This document shows, in pieces, positions 32,071 to 43,261 of a stretch of DNA of 64,000 nucleotides. Numbering within the stretch: position 1 is the stretch's first letter; each line of letters begins with the position of its first letter. Position numbers and translations under genes: made by a program. This DNA comes from Phoma sp. XZ068. Taxonomy: Eukaryota; Ascomycota; Dothideomycetes; Pleosporales; Didymellaceae. Under the pieces are notes generated by a model that was not told the DNA's origin, ran no database searches, and saw only the letters and a program-made list of their open reading frames with translations. The stretch covers positions 806,001 through 870,000 of the forward strand of contig RBKR01000003.1 in assembly GCA_004835665.1 (NCBI GenBank), read 5' to 3'.

Positions 32071-32537
32071 GAAATGTTGCGTAGTTTGGCATACCTCACG
32101 GGTGCGCAAAGGGTGGGAATAGAAAGGGCCTGTCCCTCAGCCGATTACTGCTCCGTAACGCGTCCATCACGCCATCACTTGTGCTATTTCAGACAAAGAA
32201 CATAACTCGGGTTGATGTATAACCAACCCAAGTCCTCGGTGATGCTGCAGGTCAATATTGTAAGAGGAGTTGTCTGCTGGTGAGCGATTTCGGCTAAAGC
32301 GGCCATTAGCGCGGTCTGCCTGACCTACATCATCGCCACTGCTCATTGGCACACTTCTCAGACACTGCCACGCTCATAGTCTTGGTATGAGGTTCTTTGC
32401 GCAACACTCTGTCGCAGCAGGGCAGACATGTCTCCTACACGATCGCGACACTATCTCAAGGCTGCTCAATATCCATACAACACATGAGGACTCTTGCCAC
32501 TTACATCCAGATCTGAACTTGCTCTACTGCCTGCTGG
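32071..32537. other. Intergenic region between the M20 and F-box genes
   Basis: It contains the 3' flank of the M20 gene and the promoter of the F-box gene. Nothing further is recognised. Confidence 0.4.
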
Positions 32538-35079
32538 ATGGATGACCTACTTCCATCTTACGAAAGCGCGATCCAGCAAGATCCATGGACACTCATCGCG
32601 CCATATCTCTCTTCAGATGCCATCTGTTGTGCAGCTCTGGTGTGCAAGAAATGGCATGAGATCTTTACACCACACTTGTGGGGCAGTCCAGCTTCGCATT
32701 TTGGTGTAGATAACGACACTGTATACGGTAGGGCAATATATACCTTTAGATTCAATGCAATCACTGACAATAACAGTCGCTCTCACGCGCTTCAAGCGAA
32801 CGTTACCTTATGCGCGATCATTTGTGCGTGGGCTTACGCACACTCTCCAGTTTCCGCCAGCTCATGCCGAGATTTATGGTGGACCACACTCTGAATGGCT
32901 ACGAGACTGCCTTGAACGATTACCACATCTCCAATGCCTGATGGTCAACGGTCTGCCCTTCTTCGACCATGCAGCTCTTCTGACATTACGACACGCCAGC
33001 TCATGGTGGAACGCTAATCGCCCCACTGCATTCCCGGCCTTCGGCCTCCGCTTGCTCGATGCTTCAGGCTGTACAAACGCGACATCCACGGGCCTCGCGG
33101 AGGCGTTGCCTCATTTTCCAGACCTTGTTTCTTTAGACTTATCGAGGACCCCTGCTGCTCGATCTGAAGTGGTTCTCAGCAAACTGAAGCATCTTCGGAG
33201 TTTGCGAGTGCTCAACCTTGAAGGCCTTGCGTTGAAAGACACCGAGTTCCAAATCATCGCACCTTCTATTGGAACTCGCGTTAGAAGTCTCAATGTGAGC
33301 GACAATCACCTGACAGATACGAGCGCTAGGCTATTATTGGATCACTGTCTGAAAGAAACAAACATACCGGAACACAGAACTAGGTCCCCTTTACCTCCTG
33401 TGGAACATGGGAGGCTAAGTGGTGATCTGGACGCATACGAATCCGAAGATCTCGTCAGTCATCTTCGTAAAAGGCTGACCAAAGGTTTCGTTGGCACGCT
33501 GGCCATCGAGGAGAGCAGGGATATGGGTATAACTCACTTATATCTATCGAGGAACTCTGTTACAGTCGAGGGAATTTCTGGACTTCTTCGTTCGAAACGT
33601 TTACGTGTACTCGATATCGGCGTACTGCCTGCAGTCTTGCTGAGACCTGTGCAGCCTTCGTACGAGGAAGTCGATGGCAGTATGGATCTCCCAGGTGTCT
33701 CAAAAATGACGCCTGTACTGTCTGAATTCGCTGCTACAAAACTGAAATATCTGAGGGTCAACTACCAGATTGTTACTGAAGATGCGCCAGCAGATGCACT
33801 TCCGTCACCGCGAGCCGAGCTCGATGGGGATCTTGGTCGCTACGCGCCATCTGATGCGATCGAGCTTGAAGTTCAACAACAGCAAACACCATCCGAGCTT
33901 GAGACAAATCAGCACCCAGATTCGATCCCAGAACTTGCCTCAACAGATAACGCTGTTTTTGAACTCCCTGGTAGTCCTGCGTTCCCAGTCGAGCTACCTG
34001 GGTCCATTCCTGACAAAGTTCCACTTGCAAAGAGCAAGAATGGACACCTTGCAAGAACACCATCAATCAAAGTCACTGCAGAGCCGCAGGAGGTCAAACG
34101 AGGTCCGGCATATGCGCCAGAACCTGTTTTTGTGGACTCGCCGTTGTCACCTGTCAGCCCACTTTTGCCGGGCCATGAGAATCAAAGGCCATTTTCGACT
34201 GGAGACTCCACACCTGACCGTTCTGCAGCGCTTTCGCCAATTTTAGCCACTTCACCTAATAACAACTCGAATCCACCTTCTAGTCGAGGGTCGCGACACA
34301 ATTCCATTCACTTTGTCGAAGACCGCAGAGCGAGGCTTGAACTTCGGCAGTCGCAAGAGAATCGGCTGCATCCAGGCATGCTTCCCAATGTACACACCCT
34401 TGTTCTGACTGATGTCCCAACGTCGACAAACGATCGGGACCTCATTCATCGACTCATACAATACATCAGAGATGCTGCAGAAGAAGCATCAATAGCCAAA
34501 CATCGTGCGAGACACACCTACATGCTGCCGCCTGGGCGTAGTCGGAATCTTGCCGAGCGAGAGTATGCGCGCAGTCTCTTCGCATTGAAGCGTATTGTGT
34601 TCGAAATGGCGCCTCCTCAAATTGCACATAAGAAGATATCTACGAGCTGGAGAGCATACCCTACAAAGTCATCCACCGAAGATGCCGACTCAGAGGCTTT
34701 CTGGGAAGCGGCAACGCATGACTTTTCCTTCTTTGACGATGAAGAGTGCGGTGTTCCTTCGAGAGAACCCGGACGTGGGTTACCGTTAGCAGCGATGAGC
34801 GGTCTCGAGTTAGCTGAACATCACCCTGCTCCTCCACCTAAGCCAAGAAGAGTGGAGCCTGCAGTGCAACCGCAAGTCGATGTCGTTGTGGAAATCGCAA
34901 GGTTTCGCAGGGAGAGGAATGCTGCGTACAACAACCTTCTTGATATGGGAGAAACTGATCCAGAGGTCGAAGGCTACTGGCCTGGAGACATTACGGTTGT
35001 GAGGAAGCCAGTCGATGCTGATGCGGGAGAGCTAGACTGCTACGGCAATAGATATCAAGGCTGGGGTCTATACCGATGA
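32538..35079 (+). CDS. F-box and leucine-rich-repeat protein
   Basis: A likely substrate receptor of an SCF ubiquitin ligase. Two exons, 32538-32727 and 32777-35079, give 830 residues. The F-box-like segment is at residues about 15-45 (WTLIAPYLSSDAICCAALV, then CKKWHEIF). Leucine-rich repeats follow to about residue 330 (for example LRLLDASGCTN, LVSLDLSRTP, LRSLRVLNLEG, VRSLNVSDNHL). A long Pro/Ser-rich disordered middle carries SPVSPLLPG-type motifs. A conserved C-terminal block follows, including MGETDPEVEGYWPGDITVV. No membrane or signal segment is seen. F-box and LRR together point to protein recognition; the target is unknown. Confidence 0.85.
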
Positions 35080-35539
35080 GAGGTCACGGAGCGCAATAGA
35101 GAACGATAGATGTGCCTAAGGCACAATAATTTACAGATGAGTGTAGCCTTGGAAAAGTTCAGCCTGGTGTCCTCCTGGTCACTTTTTCAGCCTTCATGCA
35201 GCCACATCCAATCAGAGTAGTGACCGGTTCACGACCCCGCCTGAACGACGCCCTATCAAGGCACATTTGAGCAACATCTAGTTGTATAGACTGTACCCTG
35301 CATCAACGCCGCTTGTTCACGTGAAATTATTGCGGCTTGGATGTGCCAGGCATCCGACCTTGAACAGCAGGTTTGGTCTTTCGTTCACTCTTGACTGGGG
35401 CACGGATGGGGACCCGTCTTTGTTTATACCCCCCTCCACGTTTCACCTCTCTGCATCGCTTGCTGCGCACTAATTTCAGACCTGGGCTGCTTATGAGGCT
35501 TTGTGATCATCGCGGAATTGTCGGCTACAGCCTGACACT
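35080..35539. other. Intergenic region between the F-box and RBR genes
   Basis: It contains the 3' flank of the F-box gene and the promoter of the RBR gene. No gene is seen. Confidence 0.4.
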
Positions 35540-36789
35540 ATGGGGCAGTCATTGAGTCACCATGCAGGCCCAACAAAAGCAAGTCACCGTTCCGTTCGGT
35601 CAATAACGTCCAAGCACACCAGACAGTATGCACAGTTAGATGAACGTGTTGAAATTGCACATGACCCTCCGAGGTCAAGACGGCGGAGTATCTCTCATCG
35701 ACCAGAAGCACAGGGCAAAAAGTCAACGAGACACCTGAGGACTACTGCAAGCAACACCACCGCGCCAACAAGGGTTCAGGGTCAACCAACGATAGCATTG
35801 ACTAAGAATGCATCTCAACGAAAATACAACACCTCAGACCGGCATTACTACCACGATGTCACAGAAGCCATTCACCGCCGTGACGCTAAAGCGCCCCAGT
35901 CCTCAACTCTAAATTCGAATCCGCAGCGATCAAAATCAGGTTCGCACCGTCGACAAGCCCAACAGAGAAAGGAGTGCGTGATCTGCTGCGACAGCCGGTC
36001 GCTGTCCCACTTCCCATCCGATCCCCCAACGGCACAATGCACCCATAATGCCGATGCATGTCGGAGATGTATTCGGGCATGGATCAGCACCACGTTTGCG
36101 TCTAGAATATGGGATGAAATCAATTGCCCAATCTGCTCCAAACGCCTTGACTACGAGGAAGTCCGCGAGTGGGCCCCATCAGACGCGTGCCTTGCATACC
36201 ACAAGCTCTCCAAGAAAGCGGCCTTAGAAGCTATTCCTGGATTCCGATGGTGTATCACGAAGGGGTGCAAGTCCGGCCAGGTGATCGAGCCTGCTACAAA
36301 CAAGTTCCGGTGTGTAAAGTGCAAAAAGACATACTGCATTGAACATAACAGAAAATGGCACAAGGGAGAAACGTGCAGGGAGTACGACTATAGGTCCGTC
36401 CATGGCTGCATGTGGAGTATCGAGTGGGTACTGATGATGATAATTAGGACAAATAAGAGGATCAAGAAGGGAGAAGAGAAAGCGAGCAAGGACTTGGTCG
36501 AGGCGATATCCAAATCCTGCCCCGGCTGCAAACGACCTATTGAGAAGAGTTATGGGTGTGACCATATGACGTGTAAGTTGAAATTTGAGTTGGCACTGTT
36601 CGTATGCTGACCATTTTATCTGCAGGTTCGAAGTGTAAACATGAGTTCTGCTGGGAGTGCTTGGCGCCATATCAGAAGAAGCAGGGCCTAAAGTCAGTCA
36701 CTCATCGTGATGAATGCCCTCACTTTTCAGATCGTCTTTATCGCGTTGGTGAAGTTGTATGGGACGAAGGATTCGTTTACGGCCGGTAG
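35540..36789 (+). CDS. RBR (RING1-IBR-RING2) E3 ubiquitin ligase
   Basis: Transfers ubiquitin through a RING2 cysteine, as HHARI and parkin do. Three exons: 35540-36393, 36448-36572 and 36626-36789, giving 380 residues. The basic N-terminal 140 residues look disordered. The very start, MGQSLS, has Gly2 and Ser6 of an N-myristoylation signal. RING1 begins at C147 (CVICCDS). The IBR runs through CITKGCKSGQ, CVKCKKTYC and C. RING2 has CPGCKRPIEKSYGCDHMTC, then SKCKHEFCWECL, with the expected active Cys in YGC. The first intron (36394-36447) is 54 nt and open in frame. Splicing it out gives normal IBR-RING2 spacing. Confidence 0.88.
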
Positions 36790-37530
36790 CTTTTGACCTC
36801 CTCTCCATTGACAAAAAGCAATGCTCGGATTTGCGGATTTGCGGATTTGCGGCCTCGCGGTCTCGCGGTCTCCACACGGACGTGTGGAAAGGTCTCCGCA
36901 GAAGTTAGGACGAATCTATACACCCTTTGAACGTGTTCAATCTGCTGATATCGGCGGAAGATCCTAAGCGCGAGCCTCTATGCGCTCAATCATCGTCGGT
37001 ATCTCGTTCCGCAGCAACATTGACACTGCTGTGATGGCCGGTTTTGGGTGGTGTGCGTCGCGAGGGGTCGTTTAGCATTCGTTGGCAGCTCTAGCGCTAG
37101 CGCACAACCGGTTTCCTCTTCTCAGCCCTACTATTGCACTCTGCCTCATACACTTTGCGAATTGACTTCGGCCGACAATAAGTAGCTGCGGACCCTGCGG
37201 ACGCGTTACATGCGAAAGGCCAGGAAGACTTTTAAGGTTGGTCGGAATCCAAGGAACGCGAGGACAAGCGGACGAGTAGTACAACGTTGTACGAACCGGT
37301 ACGAATCGCACAACACAAGCAGCTGGGTGCCCGCTTTGACGTCTGCCAAATCCCTTTACTTGCGCATAACCCATCAATTCGGACAACGACGTTGACGAGT
37401 GGACGGATTCAACTCATGTAATGTGCAAATTATATCCTTGATTAGGAGGCCCAGCTGAATCCACAAGGTTGCGCTTGTAACGTGTACAACGGTACGAAGC
37501 TATCTGCCGTCTGCCAGGATTTTAAGCGAC
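36790..37530. promoter_or_regulatory. Upstream region of the Zn2Cys6 gene with CGG array and palindromes
   Basis: No gene is seen. It holds six tandem 8-bp units each starting CGG (36826-36873). A 7-bp inverted repeat, CCACACG-GA-CGTGTGG, is at 36872-36887. A perfect 14-bp palindrome, GTACAACGTTGTAC, is at 37279-37292. Three GTACGAA copies lie at 37289-37295, 37299-37305 and 37492-37498. Zn2Cys6 proteins bind CGG triplets, so self-regulation is possible; that is inference. Confidence 0.45.
36826..36873 (+). repeat. Six-unit 8-bp tandem repeat, CGG-N5
   Basis: Units in order are cggatttg three times, cggcctcg, cggtctcg and cggtctcc. The CGG start is invariant while the other five bases drift in two groups. 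It begins 37 bp after the RBR stop codon. Confidence 0.9.
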
Positions 37531-39790
37531 ATGCCTAAGCAACGCCAAACTTGCACTCGATGCAGCCAACGGCGGCAGAAGTGCGATCGGAACAAGACAG
37601 GCAAGGCACCATGCAGTCGATGCGTTCAAAACAACGAAGGCCATCTGTGTAGTACGACATGGGCCGGCGGGTACGACCCGTCTGTACACAGAAAGTATCC
37701 AAAGAAATCATCACCTTCGGTATCATGGCCAGCCAGCAGCGAAACCGCATCCTCACTGGATACTCCTCCCGCCCTACAGGTTGTCGAACAGCTCAAATTA
37801 CCAGCGTTGACTCCTGGTATGTCGAATGCTACCCTCCCGATCCACACCCGAGGCCTTTGAAACAAACCATCAACTGAGAACAGGGCATATACTAACAACT
37901 TCGTCAGATATCCTCACCTCGTCACGTGCTAACGACCAACCATTATCCTCACATTTCAGATCCCAAGCGCTATTGACAGGCCCACTTTCAGCTGTTGGTC
38001 CAGAAGCGCTGTCGGCAGGTGCCTCTCGTTTCCCTGCCATTACGATTGGAGCTCTTATTTCGGAAAAAGATGTGTCGACAGTCCCCCTCCTAGACCAAGA
38101 GTCCAGAAGGCAATCTCGGGAAGCACCGCTTCTCGAGAAGCTCGGAAGTGCCTCCAAATCCACTGGATGTTTCTCGCCTGCTGCGAGGGCTGTTGAGGCA
38201 ATGCAAATGCAGTCGCTTCTACCTCCCATGGATAAACTGAATCTGATCGTCGAGTATCACGAACGGTTCTTGATGTACTGGGGCGGTGCTTTGTACCATG
38301 GTCCTAGCTTCAGAAAACAGCTCCAGAAAGCATGCAATCCGTCCGGCAAGCTCGACTTGTCAAATGTAGACTGGCGATGGACGGGGTTGCTTTTTTCCAT
38401 CCTGTCTTCTGGTCTCATAGGTTCACCAGAGGGAGTGTCACTTGAGTGGGGCTTTTCAATTGAGGAAAAAGTTCGATTGTCGCGGTTATGGGGAGCTGCA
38501 ACGGTTACCTCCCTTAACCTTGGTGACTATACATCGCAATATCACCTCAACTCAGTACAAGCCATCATGAACCTGCATGGCTTCGAACATCTTGTAGGTT
38601 CATCGAATCAATGGGCTGCCTTGCGCGCCGTGGGGATGGTTATCGCAAAAGGACTCGGTTTGCACCGCATCGGTCCGCATCCCGACGATCAGAGACTGCC
38701 GTACCTTAACGAAGAACAAAAGGAAGCATTCCTCGATCGCGAGATTGGACGCCGTGTTTGGTACGCCGCAGTAACTCAGGAATGGTTGTGCTCCAGTTCC
38801 CAAAGCTTCCCAGGGTATAATGTTCAGCCAAAACACTTTACAACATCGAAGCCGGCCATCTTTGACGAAGAAACCGTCTTGCCTGTGGAAGAAGGAACAC
38901 CATCCTTTGCCATTGTTGGAAACTACTTCTACGACTACGCCTACTTGCTCCTTCAGTTTGGAGATTCTATGCTTGAGTCTGAGCATCTGGACGACCAGAC
39001 GAGGTACAACTTGATCTTGAAGTGGGATGGAGAACTAAGATCGAGCTATGCTGAGAAGATCCCCAAATGCATGTCACACCGGATACCTCTCCAGCCTCAC
39101 TGGCCTAAATGGGTTGGCTGGGCGCGAAGACTACACGAGGCATCATGTAGCCATAAGATCATCATGATTCATCAGAGCTTTCTGAACAAGAGCTTCAAAG
39201 ATGTTCGTTATACGTATAGTCGCTGGGCTTGTGCGACTGCCGCAAGACACGTATTATCGCTGTATCAAAAGCGAGAACCGGACGAGCCCCAATTCTGGGT
39301 CGAGCAAGCATTTTCTATTACGGCTGGTATTTGCCTTATCCTCGATCTATTTCACCGTACCGAGATCAACGCAGAAGCCCAAGAGTACCTTGATTGCGTA
39401 AAACGAGCCGTCGTATACCTAGCTTCGTTCCCGACCAGCTCAGTCGCCAACCACGGTGTAAGGGTGTTGACCTCGCTACTGTCAGAGTACACCAAAAAAG
39501 TTGAGGCTGCGCGAGGTAGCACCCAAACCAGACATGATCCTCAAGCTGAGATTCCAAATGGGTTCGAAGGTGCTTCACGTGCCGAGTCTTCACTACTTCC
39601 TCCAAACCTGCCCGCGAATCCAGAGGTTCCTCTATCAAACGAAGCGGCATCTGCGTTCAACTTCGATATCGATATGATGGAGTTTGAGGATCTTTTGGAC
39701 ATTCTGCCCACTGAAATGGGCGTTCATGGCAACGCTTTCTACGACAGCATGTTATCTGTGACCAGTACAACATACAATGGAGGCTGGTAG
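37531..39790 (+). CDS. Zn2Cys6 transcription factor
   Basis: A fungal nuclear regulator. Two exons, 37531-37816 and 37908-39790, give 722 residues. The DNA-binding domain is at the extreme N-terminus. Its six zinc-binding cysteines are C8, C11, C18, C28, C31 and C40 (C-x2-C-x6-C-x9-C-x2-C-x8-C), with basic residues between C11 and C18. A fungal-specific middle homology region follows from about residue 195. It includes LNLIVEYHERFLMYW, LLFSILSSG, and a block ending LGLHRIGPH. An acidic C-terminal stretch (FDIDMMEFEDLLDILP) looks like an activation segment. The start codon is 243 bp... the stop is 243 bp before the next gene, an oxidoreductase on the same strand, which could be a target. Confidence 0.93.
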
Positions 39791-40033
39791 TTTCGAAGCA
39801 ATTATGTCGTTCTGCCTATAAACGGAAGAAAACCCAGCATTGTTTGTTGACGATAAGTTCTTGGAGTGTCAGCGCGGTACGCAGTTACCGAGGCATGAAC
39901 AACCCCCACCACTGTCGATCTCCCGCACTGCACACCGGTGCACCATCGCGCAACTGTCATCCACAGCTGCCCGCACATATTTCCCGACAAGTCCAGATTG
40001 TCCAAGGGACTTGATGTCCTCACATTGCGCATT

Positions 40034-41170
40034 ATGAAAGCCATCCAGATTGATCATTTCGTTACCGTACGCCTCCCCATTCCAATTCGTATTCAGATAC
40101 TCACCATCCCAGGATCTCGGGAGCATAATCCCAAAGAACGTGCCCTCTCCAAAAACCGATTCATCCAAATCTCTCCACATTAAAATCACCCATGCAGCTG
40201 TAACCCACGTCGACCTCCTCTATGCGCAGGGCCTGCACCAGAACAATAAACGCCATGTACAACCACCCTTCATCCTTGGAACCGAATTCTCTGGAATAGT
40301 CACCTCGGCCCCTTCCACCTCTTCGTTGCAACCTGGCACGCGTGTCTTTGGCGGCGGCCTGGGGTCTTTCGCAGAGGAAATCTGCGTCGATGAAGTGAGC
40401 GTGCGACGCGTGCCGCAGCAGTGGACCAACGCTGAAGCGTGCGCTGTGGGCGCGAGTGGTGCTGTAAGTTACGGTGCGTTGGTCAGCGTTGCACAAACCA
40501 AGGCCGGTGAGACGGTGCTTGTGCTAGGCGCGAGTGGGGGACTGGGGGTCATGGCGGTGCAGATTGCGAAGGCATTGGGCGCAAAGGTTATTGCTGTTGT
40601 TGGGGATGCAGAGAAGGGCGAGATGGTGAGAAAGATTGGTGCGGATGCTGTTGTCGATTATCACGATGAGAAATGGGAAGATAAAGTCAAGGATTTAACA
40701 CCAGGAAAGCAGGGCGTTGAGGTGGTATATGATGGGATTGGCGCTGTGGAGAGCGGGTTGAAGTGTTTGAAGTATAGGGGGAGGGTTGTAATTGTGGGTT
40801 TTGCGGCGAGAGGAGGCAAGATGGAAAATGTGCGAGCGAATCGCATATTGCTGAAGAGCGCCATGGTACACGGCTATGTAAGTTTAGTGTCTAATATCTC
40901 CTACCTCTACCTACTAACGAGTTGCAGCGCTTTGGCGAAGATGGAAGGCATGATCCTCAGAGGATGCAGGATGTGTGGGATGGCTTTATGGGTTTAGTGG
41001 ACCGTGGGACGATACGGCCGGTTATATACAAAGAGGAGTATCACGGTCTTGAAGCTGTGCCTAGGGCGTTAGAGGATGCAAAGAAGCATAAGGCCTGGGG
41101 AAGAGCAATATTGAGAATTGACGAGAATGCAGAAAAGCAGCTTGAGCAACATCAGAAAGCAAAACTGTAA
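40034..41170 (+). CDS. Zeta-crystallin-like quinone oxidoreductase (MDR family)
   Basis: A medium-chain reductase that would use NADPH to reduce quinones or enones. Three exons: 40034-40066, 40113-40877 and 40928-41170, giving 346 residues. The start MKAIQIDHFVT is typical of the family. The GroES-like half contains HVDLLYAQGLHQ and ILGTEFSGIV. The Rossmann half has the dinucleotide motif GASGGLGVMAVQ and GADAVVDYHDE. There is no catalytic zinc Cys/His set, so it belongs to the zinc-free QOR branch rather than alcohol dehydrogenases. It follows a Zn2Cys6 regulator on the same strand with about 240 bp between them. Co-regulation is possible but not shown. Confidence 0.9.
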
Positions 41171-41912
41171 TGCTCCAGACATCACTATTCAATTTTGCTA
41201 GGACATGATAATCTGCAGAGTGTAATGGTGACGGATTGGTGATGTGTCGTTCGAAGCCTGGACTACCCCAAAAAATTTCACGCTGCTTGATGCTGTGAAC
41301 TGCGCCTACCACAACTGTATTTGTTCACGAAGCCACAAACGGACACTCGTCATCTACCAGTAACCAGCCATGATTCATAATTCACCCTGTGCAACAGCCA
41401 TGACTCACCCCCACCCACTTGATGTATGCCCTGATATGCTCACGCCATTGTCCGCATTCCCTACCCACCGTTTGGATCAAAAAGCTTTTAGCCAACCGCC
41501 CAAACAAGGCGATCACGTCCACACCGCAGCTCAAATAAGCAATGAGGCCACCTCGGCGTGGGCTGCATATGCACAGAATTGTTGTTCACGTATCTGTGGG
41601 TCGCCGCAAGGGCAATGACGTAGGAAATCAGGCGTCGCGTTCCTGGTGCGGCCCGCTACGGCAGCTACCCGGGGGCAGGAAACAAATTCCCTTGCAGGCA
41701 CCAATGACACACCGCCATCTGTACAGGCATATCATTCAACATGCGGCTACGAGAAATTGCCGCTTCCGAGTTTTTGGGGCGTGGGCTTGTGAGGCATCGT
41801 GAGGTGCGCTGGCTGTCTGTGCGCTGGAGTAGTTTCCTCTCTTAAGCAAACTAGGTCTTTCTTCGTACTGAATGAGCTGATACTGACATTAGGACACTAC
41901 TAAAGCATCAAT
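41171..41912. other. Intergenic region downstream of the oxidoreductase
   Basis: Short overlapping plus-strand frames at about 41370-41802 show no family features. It probably contains the promoter of the next gene. Confidence 0.4.
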
Positions 41913-43261
41913 ATGGGCGCTCTCGTAAGTGCGGAGCTGACAATACCTGGTATCGAAAGACCCTAACGTCTACAGACTCACAATGACGAATCAACAGATG
42001 TTCTGCAGGGCATCGTGTACACACTGCTGGACGTCTTTGATGCTACCCGAGACCTGTATCAAACCTTGACGAATAAAGATAAGAGGGACTACGAGCTGCA
42101 GCTCCGTTCAAAAGGATATCCTGCATCAAGGAAGCTGGAGTTCAGCGACGAGACAGAGGTCAACGGCAACCGAGCTATCTTGACGGATAAGCTAGCTCTT
42201 TTGCGAAGGTATGAAGATGGCCTTCGCGATGTTGGATCCGAGTTTGCTGTAGGAGATGGTGAGTTATACGATCTGTGCTGTGGTAGGACGTAAGCTGATG
42301 CACGGTAGCATTGTCGCACGTCTCCCTCCAATCTGAGGTCATCAATCTTCAGGGTGTGCTACTCAAAACGTTTTTGTACGGACCTACATCTTCGGAGCCG
42401 ATAAAGCAGCAATTATCGAGAATAGATGCTGCGTCCCAAGCGGCAGCAACATCATCAGTTGATATTCTGAATGCGCTATGGCAACGTCTACATGATGAGC
42501 CCCGAGTTGCTGGCTATTCTGCATCTCGTAGAGGTTCAATTCGCACATCTATGCCTGGATCTTTTCTTCCGGATGAGGAACATTTAACCGTCACGAAGTC
42601 ATATCGGGAACCACCACGAGTACGAGCAGGAAGTCCGGCGAACACAACGATCCTCACTAGAGGCAGACCCGAGATGAACACCCTGGACACGAGATCTCTG
42701 ACATCGCAGAGCGCGCTGACTGACAATGGCTCACTGTACTGTTCGTACGCCAAAGACCTCGAGCGACATCGCTCACAGCAGTTGTGCGCAAACATTACAG
42801 ACGCTATTACACCGTCCTGCCCAGATTGTAGACGGACCCTTCATCTCTCTCCTGGTAAGGCGTGGGAGATTCTGAAAAAGGACACAGGCTATGAGCGATG
42901 CTTCCAGATCTCAAATCGTTTTGTGGTCAAATGTCATCGCAGTGGTCCGGACGCTGGCTACGCTTGTATACTGTGCTCTAGAGCAGATGAGGATGTGACA
43001 ATATGTGGCGACGTAAAGGCACTTGTTAAGCACATGTGCGAGGACCATAAAACGGCTGAGCTCAAGGCGGAGGAAGATATAACTGAGGTCGTTGAGTTGG
43101 CTCCTGGAGAGTTCAAGAGAGACGGCGGGATAGGTCGTCATTCTTCGCGCAGTAGCAGGAGAAGTGCTAGTATGGGTTCTCGCCGACGCGGCAGTAGACC
43201 CCATGCATACGATCACGAGGTGGAAGCGATAGAGGTTAGAGTGCCCAAACGAGGTGCATAA
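41913..43261 (+). CDS. Conserved-looking protein of unknown function, Cys-containing C-terminal half
   Basis: Three exons: 41913-41924 (four codons only), 41976-42258 and 42309-43261, giving 415 residues. The N-terminal 130 residues are helical (GIVYTLLDVFDATRDLYQTL, then LALLRRYEDGLRDVGSEF) and probably form a coiled bundle. A Ser/Arg-rich linker follows. A Cys/His-bearing block starts SCPDCRRTLHL and continues with VKCHRSGPDAGYACILCSR and a HMCEDH motif, which could bind zinc. The C-terminus is basic and Ser/Arg rich (RHSSRSSRRSASMGSRRRG). I do not recognise the family. The tiny first exon was chosen because ATGGGCGCTCTC|GTAAGT joins the next exon in frame. Confidence 0.75.
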
